NCBI GenBank assembly: GCA_964036155.1
Contig: OZ038423.1
Span: forward strand, 57,427,249-57,491,248
Direction: 5' to 3'
Length of the DNA stretch: 64,000 bases
Source of the DNA: Diploscapter coronatus
Taxonomy: Eukaryota; Nematoda; Chromadorea; Rhabditida; Rhabditidae
Shown: positions 38,587-49,944 of the stretch, one piece after another
Numbering within the stretch: the first letter of the stretch is position 1
Layout: each line of letters begins with the position of its first letter
The notes under the pieces: generated by a model
What the model saw: only the letters and a program-made list of their open reading frames with translations
Database searches by the model: none
What the model was told of the DNA's origin: nothing
Translations under genes and position numbers: made by a program

Positions 38587-39436
38587 TTACGGAATAACCT
38601 CCTCTTTAATATCCGGGGGTTGCGGTGATGCTCGAGATACAACCTCATAGTAGCCAGGTGGTTCGTCATAGTAACTGAGTTTAAAAATCTTATTTTAGTA
38701 CATTTTCAGCGACTTACCTCTGAACCCCATCAGATATGAAAAATGGGTGGGTAGGCACGGATAGTGAAGTTCGAAACAACGCAACTGTGGTCATTTGAGA
38801 GTTAGATGATTCTTGCAAGGAATTAGTTTCCTGAATTTGCGCAAGTTAGGAGATTTTGCTAAAATGGGAAATGGTTCCTATTTCAGGCTTGAAACGCACA
38901 CATTAATACACAGGATTACGCAAGGAAGGATGACGAAATCGGAAGTTTGATGCAAATCTAAAATTGACCTACCCCATGAGGTGAGCAAGGCCTACTTCCT
39001 ACGGACGTCATTTCTGTAGACCACGCTGGAGATTGAGGTCTAATACCTAAGAGAATTTTCGTATCTTTGACCAATTATGATAATCTTTATTTACCACAAA
39101 AATTCTGTTTGCCATTGTATTTATGCAAGAGATAGGCCACTCTGGCAAAGGCACAGCCCAAAGTGATCAATATCAAGGATAAAATATATGGTAGCAGAAT
39201 TAAAATAACGTGTCTGAAACAGCAATTTTAGCGAAATTTTAAATAACGCACTAACTGTTTACTATTCATCGCTAGAAATATGATATTTTCGATGATTATC
39301 AGCATCGAGAAAAATATTGATATTATAGCGATAGCAGCGAAGACTTTTCTGAAGCAAATTTGTTTAAAGTTTGGTTAAGAAACTACCTCCAAGGTCGAAA
39401 TCTCGCTATAACCGCCGGCGTTAGCCATTCGGACAT
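38587..39436 (-). CDS. Two-helix membrane protein with PPGY motif
   Basis: Six phase-consistent exons (39436-39387, 39348-39256, 39213-39095, 39046-38973, 38830-38718, 38674-38587) give 178 aa. A 17-residue N-terminus (MSEWLTPAVIARFRPW) precedes two membrane helices, in exon 2 (VFAAIAIISIFFSMLIII) and exon 3 (VILILLPYILSLILITLGCA). A Ser/Thr-rich tail of about 100 residues ends with DEPPGYYEV and an acidic stretch. Both ends are probably cytoplasmic. The PPGY motif would allow WW-domain binding, as in the three PPxY genes at 10-20 kb, but there is no clear sequence kinship. Function is unknown. The individual ORFs are too short to stand out; the model rests on six matching splice pairs. Confidence 0.8.
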
Positions 39437-40142
39437 GCTGACACACATTTTCATTCGAGATACAGTATTCGATAAGTTAGCAAAAGTATTTGTCAGTTCT
39501 AATTAGATTGAATTGATAAAGGAGATTATTTCGGAGACGCTCGGTCAGAATAGGCTTAGCACTTATACTAAATATTATCTTTTTATCAGTCCCTGTAAGG
39601 ATTCCCGATCCTGCGTCACTCTTATCTTTGCTCCACTAGATCCCCATCAAAACTCGTGATTTTTTTTGCACTTTTTCTCTGGTTCTCTCAAAATTAGCAA
39701 GGAAGTTTGGATCTATAGAAGACAAGACGCCGAGTAATTGAAAATTTTACTGTAAGGCTTCTTCTACACGCACTCTAAGCAAAATCCAATGAAATCTTCA
39801 TCGGTAGTGGAATGTAGAAGTGAAAGCCGGAGTCTATTTTAGGAGAAGGAAAAATAAGACAGATTTCAAAACACGGGAATTATGAAAATATTAAAACAAG
39901 CAAACTTAGACTCTCAAAATAACAATTTCACAGAAAGTTAAAAACAAGTAACATTGAGCTCTTTATTGTTCAAAATTTTCACCGATGAATTATAAATCAT
40001 CTGTAGCAGAATTAACGATATGTACCCGTGAGATATTGCATAACTTTGATTGTTTCCTAAATAGTATTTAGCGAATCAAATACATAGGTAAGAAAAGTAA
40101 GTAACTGAGGGCTATCACAAATTGGCTAACATTTGCTGAAAG
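39437..40142. other. Intergenic, no gene seen
   Basis: About 700 bp of AT-rich DNA. It holds the promoter of the two-helix membrane protein gene and the 3' end of the kinase gene; both are on the minus strand. Confidence 0.6.
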
Positions 40143-40540
40143 TCACGATGATTTGGTAGTGGATTGAGCGTCCTTGTTTTCTTTTTCTTTGGTGGTATCC
40201 TTCGAATCTTTCTTCGGAGAAGCTTGATTTGAAGTTGGAACGATCGGCTCTTTAGCAGTTTCTTTAGACTCTTTCTTTAGAGTGTTTTGAGCTGAAGTGG
40301 GCACGATTGGATCTTTTGCCACTTCTTTCTGATCCTTTTTTGACATTTGCGCCGGTTGGCTTGAGTTTGAGGTCACTGGATCTTTGACAACTTCTTTCTT
40401 CGGAGAAGCTTGAGTAGAAACTGGTGCTACTGGTTCTTTAGCCGGTTCCTTGTCTTTGGAAACTTCCTTCTTTGGAGAATGACTTCCCGGGCTTGGTAGT
40501 TGTTGCTGTTGCTGTTGAGTTGATGTTGGAACAATTGGGT
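40143..40540 (-). repeat. Degenerate coding repeat in the kinase tail
   Basis: The last coding exon carries about five diverged copies of a unit reading (D/E)PIVPTS-x-Q-x(2-3)-KK(D/E)SK-x(3)-K, after a short polyglutamine run (CAA/CAG codons). It is charged and predicted disordered, and has no counterpart in the vertebrate kinase as I know it. Confidence 0.75.
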
Positions 40541-43500
40541 CTTTGATAGTGACGTAGCCGTGCTTGTCGATCCTCTGACGAAGTTCCTCGACAGTTCCGA
40601 TGGGAGTGATATTGTGGAGCGTAGTTATCGTCGATGGAAATACTGGAATCAGAACTTATTTGCTTATCTTTCCTGCTACAAATTTTCGAACCTGATCTGG
40701 AAGGCGGTGGCGCGACGCTCATTTGCTCCCATTGATTCTTGAGTTGAGAGACGGTAGATTGTACGTCCATCTCAGTGTGGCTGACGACGTGGGGCTCAAG
40801 AATCGGGATGATCTGAAGGTATTTGATATTTCTTCAGAAAGTGCTTTCAAACCTCAGAGAAGTTCGGTCTCATGTCAGGCTCGGCGTTCCAAGCCCTTGG
40901 CAGAAGCCCCAGAATGTGCTCGGGAAACTGAGAAGTTGGTGAGTTTGGCAGAGGCGGTCGACCCTTCTTGTAGGTCATTTCTGCTGCGGCTGCTGCTGGT
41001 TTGAGATGAGAAAATGGTAACTCGGCCGAGTGAATCTCCCACACGACAAGAGCGAAGCTGAACATATCCACTTTGTGATCGTACCGACCGCATTGGGAGA
41101 AGACTTCCTGAAAAGGGTTATTGCTGTATGTTCTCAGCTTCTTAATTACGAAATTAGCATGTAGAGATACAGCATATTATGCCTGTGTTAGATAGATGCC
41201 AACGCAGTTATAGATACGGCCTATGACTGCGTGTTCCTTAGATCTGATTTCAAACCTAAGACGGCGTTGAAACCTTTTACACGACAATTGATAAGAAATA
41301 GTAGATGATTGTTATGTTAGAACTGTGTGCTTATTTGTTATTGGTAAGACCACTATATAAAAGTTATTTAGAATCTTTAAGACGTACAGGACTCATCCAT
41401 CGGAGATTTCCAGGCTGCTTCGTCATGTTGTCTTCCTCGTGGTTGTTAGTAAATCGACTCTCTCCAAAGTCGGAAACCACAGCTCGTCCATCGACATGAA
41501 TCAAGATATTGTGGCTGTTGAGATCTCGATGAATCACTGTCTTGATTGCTGACTCGTGCAGATAACGCATTCCTTGGGCGACATCGAAGGAGATCCTCAG
41601 GCGGAAGTCCGGTGTGATGATCCTCTTCTGCTCGTGAAGGATGGAGAAGAGTGAGCCATTCTCGACGAATTCAGTGATTATCGCGAATTGGCTGGGGTCG
41701 TCAAGGGCGGCACCGACGAAAGAGATGATATTGGGGTGAGAAAGCCTGGATAAAATGGAGACTTCTCGGCAGAGCATGTCTGTTTCGGACTTGCATCCAA
41801 ACGCCATTGCTCGATATCTGAACTTGGGGGTTTTTTTGAAAATGTGTTTTCAAGATTACCGCTTGATAGCCACCGTCCGCCCTCTGTAGGTTCCTTTGTA
41901 GACCTTTCCGAACGAACCGCTGCCGATGGCTTCTTGGAAGTCTACGTCAGCTAGTGAGAGATGGAACGGTCCAGACAGCGAGGATCGAAGTTGAAGAATC
42001 TCGGCTTTATCTCTAGTCAATGAAGTCAATCGACCCATCGGTGACGGAAGGGGTGTATAGGATGATTCACCCGAACTGGATTTAAGAAAAATGTTCACAA
42101 GTTTCAGATCTTTCTGTACCTGTACTCGCTGCAGAGATCCCCCTCCATTCTCTTGTTAGCGTAGTGCTTCAATAGCATGACGATTCGATCATGTCCTTTC
42201 TCGTAAGCCCAAAGAACTGGAGTCTGCTGATCTTCCAAGGAAATAGTTGAATTGTGCGACGACATGCTTGATGGGGTATCGGCTCGATTCAAAGCGATCA
42301 TAGCTGCTGCTACTTTGGAGGGTCTCATCAAAGTGCCTATGAGTTTCATTTTTCTGTAAACATTGATGAAATTTCCTACCATTTGACTGATAAGCCAATG
42401 GTGTGTCGGAGGCCTTGGCAGCAAGGGATTGATCAGCTCCGTTGTCCAGTAGGTACTGTACGATCCTGACATGACCGTGATAGCAAGCGGAATGGAGAGC
42501 GGTATGCCCATCCGCGCCTTGGTAATTGGCGTCGACGCCCGGTTGCTTCATCAGAAACGCAACGAGTTCGACGCTTCTTCCACCAGTGCAGGCTGCGTGC
42601 AAAGGAGTTTCAGAAAAGGCATTCTCCTGAAAAATAGAAAGTTGCAAATGCAAAGGTTTTTTTCAGAAATTTGTACCTGATTGACGATACTCGTATTCGA
42701 ATACGATAGCAATAATTTAGCGATATCAAGACGTCCCGCATAACAGGCCAAGTGTAAACTCGTATCACCGTAGACGTTTCTGGTAGAAACCATCTGAGAA
42801 GTTTCTAACTATAGAAGCTGTTGTCAAGACGTTTACCTCTTGAGCTCCCTTTGCCCTTTTTAGCAGTAATTGGATGGCGGCAAGGTGACCGGCTTTGGCG
42901 GCATAGTGGAGGGCGACGTTGCCTTCGTCGTCGGCAAGAGTCAGGTCTGCCCCAGCTTCAAGAAGTTGAACTGTGATCGTCGTCAGTCCTCTTCCAGCGG
43001 CCAGATGCAAGGGTCGGTCTCTGACTCCTCCTTCCCAATTCGCATCAGCGCCTCGGTTCAGCAGAACTTTGACGACTTGCTCGTGGGCGAAGTAAGTGGC
43101 ACAATGAAGGGCAGTGAACTTCACAAAGTCATTGGCAAGCAGAGAAGCACCTTTGTCAAGTAGTACCTGAAAGTGTGTGAATTCCTTTCGGGTGTGTCAT
43201 GATTCGCTTTACGTTGACAATTTGATGCGATCCCGTCATTGCGGCTAGATGGAGTGGTGGAAGAAGGTGACCCCCAGCAAGAGATGGGTCTGCTCCCTCC
43301 TTCAACAGACACTCGACCACGGGGAGATCGCCCTGGAGGTTGATTTTTTCTTAAAACTCTGATGAACAATGGTATCTACCTTGTAAATTGCCAGATGCAA
43401 CGCTGTGAAACCGTTGTTGGTGAGTTGCGATAGAAGCGATCGCTTCTTGGCGTCGTCGTTCTCGCAAGCGGCAAAGACTGCTTGTAGCTTTTGAACTTGC

Positions 43501-44076
43501 TGAAAAATTTAGCTTCGGTTTGAAAAAAAAAAGCATCGGGGCTTACCGATTCACTGTGTCCAGCACAGATGACATGCAGCAAAGTCAACTGCTGCAGAGT
43601 TCGTGACTCGACATTTTCGGCGATAAGCAGATCGGTGAACTCTTGGGGAGATTTTTCACTGGAATTGTTGAATCGAACTTGAGCATTTTACGGGGCTTTG
43701 AAGGCTTACAATGCTGCGATTTGTAGCGGCATCCATGTCGCGCTTCTGAAGCGGACGTCATCGTTCAGGCGGCTTCGAACGACCGAGTAGCCCTCGGAGA
43801 TTTTCTTCTTTAGTTCATCTGAAAGATTCGAACTCTTTAATGAAAATCGAAGGCATGGCTGCTCAAATTATTGATTTTTGAAGGTTCAAAAGCAAGACTC
43901 TCCCCATCTCTGACCGAACCTTCTAGAAATGTGTTATCCGGTTTATGACAAATATGCTAGATGGTTATTTAAAAAAAAAAAAACTGAATTAGCTTTTCAA
44001 GATGACAAAAGTCCAAGGTATCGATTGATTTCCCACCTGAGCATGATGAGATGGGCCGCGACTTGTAATTTCCCAT
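40143..44076 (-). CDS. TNNI3K: TNNI3K-type ankyrin-repeat serine/threonine (tyrosine-kinase-like) kinase
   Basis: Fourteen phase-consistent exons (44076-44037, 43818-43710, 43658-43547, 43499-43380, 43332-43213, 43166-42837, 42793-42677, 42626-42380, 42336-42120, 42075-41860, 41817-41388, 41107-40853, 40812-40692, 40642-40143) give about 977 aa. The N-terminus MGNYKSRP (Gly2, possible myristoylation) matches vertebrate TNNI3K. About ten ankyrin repeats follow (roughly 90-460), then a kinase domain. It has the Gly loop GSGSFG (about 522-527), VAIK lysine (about 542), HRDLN (about 639), DFGES (about 659) and the [10 protein letters not shown] activation segment, so it should be catalytic. The family phosphorylates cardiac troponin I in vertebrates; the nematode substrate is unknown. 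The tail after residue 771 is disordered, with repeats of about 22 residues based on DPIVPTS and KKESK. Confidence 0.95.
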
Positions 44077-44983
44077 TTCCTACAGGAAATCAGGCAAATT
44101 TACATCGAAGTGAACAATGACAAAATGTCACATAGTTTTGACAAAAACTCTGCAATTCGGCGTGGTTTTCAAGGAGGCAAATCGAACGGCGAGAAGGTGA
44201 AACAAAAAGCAAAATGTGAAGAAGCAAAAGACGAAGAAAGAAAGAAGAATGATTCAGTTGTCTGTGTGCAAAGCAAAGCAATGCAGAGCTGAAGCGCTGT
44301 AAGGAGGGAAAGAGAAACAGGAAATTGAGAAATAGCATGACGACTATCTTTCTACCTTCTGCGGGCTGTCTTCTTCGAGCACTTGGCTTCTTTTCCTCTA
44401 AAAATCAGTGCTATCTCTTTTCTTTCGATCTCTCTTCAGTCTCCAGAAATCAAACACTGCCATACTCAATCTTTACTTCTCTGTGGTAGGATAATCAATC
44501 ACTATTTTTCGCGTTTCTTTTTCTCTAGCTTATCATCGAATCAATGGTATTTCTTCTGATTCAGCTGAGAGCTAGAGAGCACCTTCTCGAATGTGTTTTC
44601 GACAATTTATGATGCCTCCTTCCAGTTTGACTAATTAGCACCTTGGCTTTGATAAGTTCCGCCTTTAAAATAACCTGCCGCATTTTGCAGCAAATGAAAG
44701 AAAAACCGTGCGGCAACTGCAATGCTGAAATTCATCGAAATCTTTATTACCAACAGACAGAATTGAAAAGTGATATAAAATATCCCGTATTCAATAATCA
44801 CAATGATACAAATGATATACAGTTGGCAATCTGGAAAAGTAGTGGGATAGTGGCATAGTATGGGGGAAAATATTAGAGCAAACTAGGATATTGGTACCAC
44901 CAATCTTCTCCTCTAATAAGCATCTCTTCAAGTCTCACTACATCGCTACTGTCCAGATTGTTTAAGCATGATAAATGATAAAA
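44077..44983. other. Intergenic, kinase promoter side
   Basis: About 900 bp upstream of the kinase start and downstream of the Met-rich gene. Only short ORFs are present, one Lys/Glu/Asn-rich at 44110-44292 with no splice or family support. Confidence 0.5.
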
Positions 44984-45693
44984 TTATGACTTTTTACTCC
45001 AAGGCATGGCCATTAAAGGACTAATTGGAGTCATGCCATTCATTGTCCCCATACCTCCCATCGAGTTCATGCCGTTCATGCCACAAGTTGAGCATCCCCC
45101 GCTAGAGCTCATCCTCGGTGAAGAATAGCCTGAAATTCCTGATTCGCCTAAAAATATAACAAAAATTGCCCACTTCGTTTCCCATAAGAAGCACTGACAC
45201 TGCCTCGCGTATTACCATTATTGATGCTACTGGCACCACTCGATGACGATGTACCACCACTGTATGGGTTCATGTAGTCGTAGTTATTGGTGCCCATCGA
45301 CCCCATTCCCATCGAGTTATCGGGCATGCCATCGTAAACTGGGCCTGAAATATCGATTTTGGCAATTTTTGGTGATTTTAGATGTTACCACGAAGACCAT
45401 ACGAGTCATACATGTTGCCTAGCATGCCTGGGTTCGAATAGATTCCGCTGCCGAAATATGGGTTCATTCCCATGGAACCAAATCCCATCATTGGATTATA
45501 AATAGAGGACATCATAGGGTAATTCAAGCCTGGAAAGTTGCTATTATGCCAAAATTGCTACCATTTTACAGAGCTTACCATACATACTATATGGGTTCAT
45601 CGTCATAGCGGGAAGACCAATTTGAGGTACGGCTTCTGTTGGCGTCAGGAGAATTGATAGGAAAACTGTGAAGTACGGTGTTTTAGATCTCAT
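44984..45693 (-). CDS. Secreted Met/Gly/Asn/Tyr-rich low-complexity protein; frame complications
   Basis: The gene starts at 45693 with a signal peptide (MRSKTPYFTVFLSILLTPTE). Exons at 45693-45579, 45530-45389, 45344-about 45216 and 45148-44984 encode a protein rich in Met, Gly, Asn, Pro and Tyr, with motifs such as NPYSMYG, GMNPYFGSG, SMGMGSMG and CGMNGMNSMGGMG. Such composition is seen in secreted structural or adhesive proteins, but the role is unknown. Two frame breaks oppose the simplest model. One is in a T4 run (45480-45483), and could be avoided by a 31-nt intron. The other is before the last exon, and could be avoided by a later donor (GTCAGT at about 45199). It may be intact with unusual splicing, affected by sequence errors, or decaying. 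Confidence 0.6.
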
Positions 45694-46832
45694 TTTGAGG
45701 GTTGAAGTGACGAAAGGACGATATTTATAACATGAATTTCCAAAAATGGACGCTCAAGAGGGCGGATCGGGGTCTAACTTCTGCCTTTTATAGGAGTAAA
45801 CAGATATTTTGAGGATGTATGAATATGGAGGAAAAGGAAAGAGCTTACCCCTATTGTTACTCTTCAAGTGACACGATTTGCACACAAAGTTGTGAAATCG
45901 ACAGAATTGGGAAAAAGTTTCTACTTCTTTTTCCCTCTCCATAAAATATACACTCTTCCAGATTTTCTGTATGTATAAATTATGCTTTTTCTCGCTTTCT
46001 AAATCTTTCTTCCTCGAACTTTTCATATCTCTGAAAACTTTTCATCTCTAATTTCACTCTAAACTTCATATTTTTCCACTAGTCGTCAAGTTACCGGGAT
46101 GTTTTACAACAGGAAAAGCGGGTATTCTTCATCGTTTTAAATTCGAAAAGGAAAAGTGCGGGGAGATTTCAAGGACTCGCATCTGAAAACGGAACAAAAT
46201 AACACAGAAACTGAGAAAATGAACCGGATTTTCGACCGGAAGCAAAATGACTCAAGACAAACATAATTTCCTGATAATTTTACTCGTACCTTACATAATT
46301 TTTTGAATTTAGTCTCGAACTTTCCGCCGGCACTTGGAGCCCAATACCTATGATGTACCTGTAGCCTGGACGTTGAGGATTCAGAATCCGAAAAGTTTTG
46401 CGTGGCATATCATCGAACATTTTGTCCTCAAGGCGTTTTAACCAAAATAATGCCGATTCTCTGTAGCTTTTCAATATAAGTTTAATTAAAATATAATTTA
46501 TTTAAGACGTTAAAGATATAGTATATTTTTACTCGAAGTTATTTTGAACTACGGTATACTCTCTCATGAAAATCGAAAATTTAGATAAATGAGAAAATGT
46601 TCGAAAATGAAACATTGAATTGGTTGGCCAACAATTTGCTGAATTTCGAATGTCATCAAAAATGCCCATCCCGCATTCAAATGAAACAAGCTCAGGGGAA
46701 TGAGAGAGTAGCAAGTTTTCATTTTAATAAATATTAAAATAATATTTCTTTCAGTTACAATTATCCCTCGTTACTTTTGAATGTCTTCGAGAGTTGTCTG
46801 TATAGTGTTCATTGAAATTAAATTATTATTTC
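45694..46832. other. Intergenic, no gene seen
   Basis: AT-rich DNA between the Met-rich gene and the left edge of the large inverted duplication. Short ORFs only. Confidence 0.5.
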
Positions 46833-46892
46833 ACATTTTATTGAATAAAATTTCTATATGAAGTTTGAGATTATAATAATCAAGCTTTTATT

Positions 46893-48144
46893 TTATGTTA
46901 ATTTCCCAACTTCACGCCATTTATTCGTTTGTGGATCGTATTCCTCGATTAAATTACAAAAATTTTCCATATAACGTTCTTGAAATCTAAGTTAACAAAT
47001 ATTTCGTATAAAGATATGCAAAATCTCAGCTCACCCTCCGATTGCATACAATTTCCCGTTAGCGACAATGAGCGAATGATAATATCTTGCATAATTCATA
47101 TCAGCGATTGGAGAAATTCGACTGCCAACTGGAGCTGAGGGGTCGAAACACAGACAGGAGTTTAATGAATTACCACTAAATATATAATGATGCATTATTT
47201 ATCATACAAAATTAGCGACTCCAATCCTCCAGTTATGTAAATTCTTCCATTTAGCGATGCAACTCCGAAATAAGTTCGGCTATCTGGAATATCTCCGATT
47301 TTAATCCATTCCCACTCATTGTCTGCTAATCGAAGTATCCTTCTACTTCTATAACCCCCAATAACTGAATATCCATAATTACAATAATGAATATGCTATA
47401 GTGTGACCGTATAAAATGCCATCGCATGCTATTGTTTGAGCACGCATAATTGAAAGAGGAAATGTAGGTCCTGTTTGCCATTTTCCATCTACTAAAACCT
47501 GAATAAATTATTTCATGGACTTTCATTCGATCTTCTTACATCAACTCGATCTGTCTCTCTTATCGTTTCAGGATTGTATCCACCCAAATAATACAAATTG
47601 TCCTTGAAATAAGCCACAAATGCATCAATACGCCATTCAGGAGGATCTGGACCTGTAAATTCTTTGGATCGATCATTCATGGATTCGTTGATAAGACCTC
47701 TTGAAATCTGTCGAGTATTCAAGTCATATATTTCAAATGATTTCTTTTCACCACCAATTCCAAAAATCTGAAATATGAGAAATTATTCAAAATAACGATC
47801 ATAAGAATTTACTTTATTCCGTGTAGCTGCTACTTGATATGGACCATAATGTTCAGTAAATTTCGTAATCTGTTTAACAGAATAACTATGCGAATCAAAC
47901 AGACAAATTCTTCCTTCCCAAATTTTGTCGTTTTTATAATACACTAAATACTAAAGTTAACTTTCGAAAATACAAGAAATATTTCCCTACGATAGAGTAA
48001 AAATTTCCTCTCGAGAGCTATCGGCAGATATTTCTTGATTATTTGCATCATTCGCTTGTTAGTCCAGGCCAATTGTCCCAGGTCTTTCAATTCGGGATAT
48101 TCGCAGATCAGCAATATAATTTCGGCCGGTAACTTGGCCAACAT
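46893..48144 (-). CDS. F-box/kelch-repeat protein (left arm copy)
   Basis: Seven exons (48144-47991, 47943-47813, 47767-47540, 47498-47408, 47364-47220, 47175-47035, 46986-46893) are phase-consistent and give 327 aa. An F-box-like N-terminus (LAKLPAEIILLICEYPELKD, then LAWTNK) is followed by kelch-type repeats with Gly-Gly pairs and Tyr/Trp positions (YYLGGYN, VIGGYR, YITGGL, LYAIGG). F-box/kelch proteins act as substrate adaptors of SCF ubiquitin ligases; the target here is unknown. It differs from the right-arm copy by a continuous third exon where that copy has an intron and a shorter sequence. It is divergently transcribed from that copy through a common palindromic promoter region, so the two are probably co-regulated. 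Confidence 0.85.
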
Positions 48145-48572
48145 CTTCGTTAAGAGACTTAAATGATCACCGTTGTATTATTTCAAAATGAAAATAGTAG
48201 AAGAGTATGGACTGAGTGAGAAAGTCTGCAATTAATGAATGAAATTGATAATTGAAGAAAGAAGAATGGAGCTACTAAATTGATGCTTCGCAATTTTTAC
48301 CAGACTAAAAATCGATTCCTAAACATGGTTTATCATTTAAGTGTGCAGTTGCGTCGTTTATAATCGATAAGCAAATACACGGAGTTTTATTTCAGCATGC
48401 ATCTCCAAGTTTTAGGAATCGATTCTAGTATGATAAAAATGGTGAAGCATCAATTTAGTAGCTCCATTCTTCTTTCTTCAATTATCAGTTTCACTCATTA
48501 ATTGCAGACTTTCTCACTCAATCAATAAACTTCTACTATTTCCATTTGTATTGTTTAGATCTCTTAACAAAG

Positions 48573-49944
48573 ATGCTAGCTAATTTACCAGTCGAAATTA
48601 TATTGTTGATCTGCGAATATCCCGAATTGAAAGACCTGGGACAATTGGCCTGGACTAACAAGCGAATGATGCAAATAATCAAGAAATATCTGCCGATAGC
48701 TCTCGAGAGGAAATTTTTACTCTATCGTAGGGAAATATTTCTTGTATTTTCGAAAGTTAACTTTAGTATTTAGTGTATTATGAAAACGACGATGTTAAAG
48801 AAGGAAGAGTTTGTCTGTTTGATTCACATACTAATTCTGTTAAGCAGATTGCGAAATTTACTGAATATTATGAGCTATATGAAGTAGCAACAACAAAAGA
48901 TAAGGTTGGTTATTTTATCTGTCATTGTCAATTTAGTAAACTCAGCATAAAAACTGCCTATCCGCACGGGTAGGTATGCCGATCGGCAATTCACACTGCC
49001 GACAAATGCCGATCGTTGCGGATAGGCAGTTTTTATGCTGAGAATTTTAGATTTTTGCATTGAGGTGCTGTGAAAAAGAACTCTTTGAAATTTTCGATCT
49101 GAATACTCGACAAATCAATAGAGGTAATATTACAAAAGCCAATAGATTGGTTTAATTTTATTGCACTCTTTGCAGGACCAGATCTTCCTGAACGGCGTGG
49201 AGGTGCATCTGTGGCTTATTTCAAAGACAAGTTGTATTATTTGGGTGGATTGGATCCTAAGACAAAGAAAGATACGAATCGAGTTGATGTAAGAAGATCG
49301 AATGAAAGTCCATGAAATAATCTATTCAGGTTTTAATAGATGGAAGCTGGCAAACAGGACCTGCTTGTCCTCTTCCAATTGAACAGGCTCAAACAATAAC
49401 ATGCGATGAAATTTTATACGGTCACATTATAGCATATTCATTATTGTAATTATGGATATTCAGTTATTGATGGAATTAAGAGTGAAAAGATATATCGACT
49501 ATCAGACGATGAACGGGAGTGGAAAGAAATTGGAGAAATTGAAGAAAAGCGTTGGGATTATGCAGTCGCATCGTTAAATGGAAGAATTTACATGACTGGA
49601 GGAGAGGAGTCGTTAATCTTGTATGATGAATAATGCATCATTATATATTTAGTGGTTATGATGTATTAAAATCCTGTCTGTGTTTCGACCCCTCAGCTCC
49701 AGTTGGCAGTCGAATTTCTCCAATCGCTGATATGAATTATGCAAGACATGATCATTCGCTCGTTGTCGCTAACGGGAAATTGTATACAATCGGAGGGTGA
49801 GCTGAGATTTTGCATATCTTTATACGAAATATTTGTTAACTTAGATTTCAAGAACGTTATATGGAAAATTTTTGTAATTTAATCGAGGAATACGATCCAC
49901 AAACAAATGAATGGCGAGAAGTCGGAAAAATTAACATGAAATAA
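48573..49944 (+). CDS. F-box/kelch-repeat protein (right arm copy)
   Basis: Eight exons (48573-48726, 48774-48904, 49051-49123, 49176-49288, 49330-49420, 49464-49608, 49653-49796, 49845-49944) join in phase to give 316 aa. The F-box part is nearly identical to the left-arm copy (LANLPVEIILLICEYPELKD). The kelch repeats are similar (YYLGGLD, YMTGGE, LYTIGG) but diverge most in exons 3-4. The start is the ATG that matches the other copy. The second intron is 146 bp against 45 bp in the left copy; the difference is a foldback element at 48941-49042, whose right end lies eight bases before the exon-3 acceptor. The likely role is SCF ligase substrate adaptor. All splice pairs and frames are intact, so the copy looks functional. 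Confidence 0.85.
48941..49042. mobile_element. Foldback MITE-like element in an intron
   Basis: Perfect 26-bp terminal inverted repeats (starting CTCAGCATAAAAACTGCC, at 48941-48966 and 49017-49042) enclose about 50 bp. The element is present in intron 2 of the right-arm F-box/kelch gene and absent from the left arm, and it accounts for the approximately 101-bp intron length difference. It therefore inserted after the duplication. No clear target-site duplication is visible, so the superfamily is not assigned. Confidence 0.85.

Noticed and set aside
40438..40770. Continuous minus-strand reading into a Ser/Thr/Arg-rich 110-aa ending of the kinase
   Set aside because: A 49-bp intron (40643-40691) restores a longer frame ([16 protein letters not shown], then repeats), which is better supported than read-through.
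48546..48773. 75-aa uninterrupted F-box ORF ending in KVNFSI
   Set aside because: The last 15 codons are intron sequence. A GTAGGG donor and TATTTAG acceptor give a 47-bp intron that keeps the kelch part in frame in both copies.
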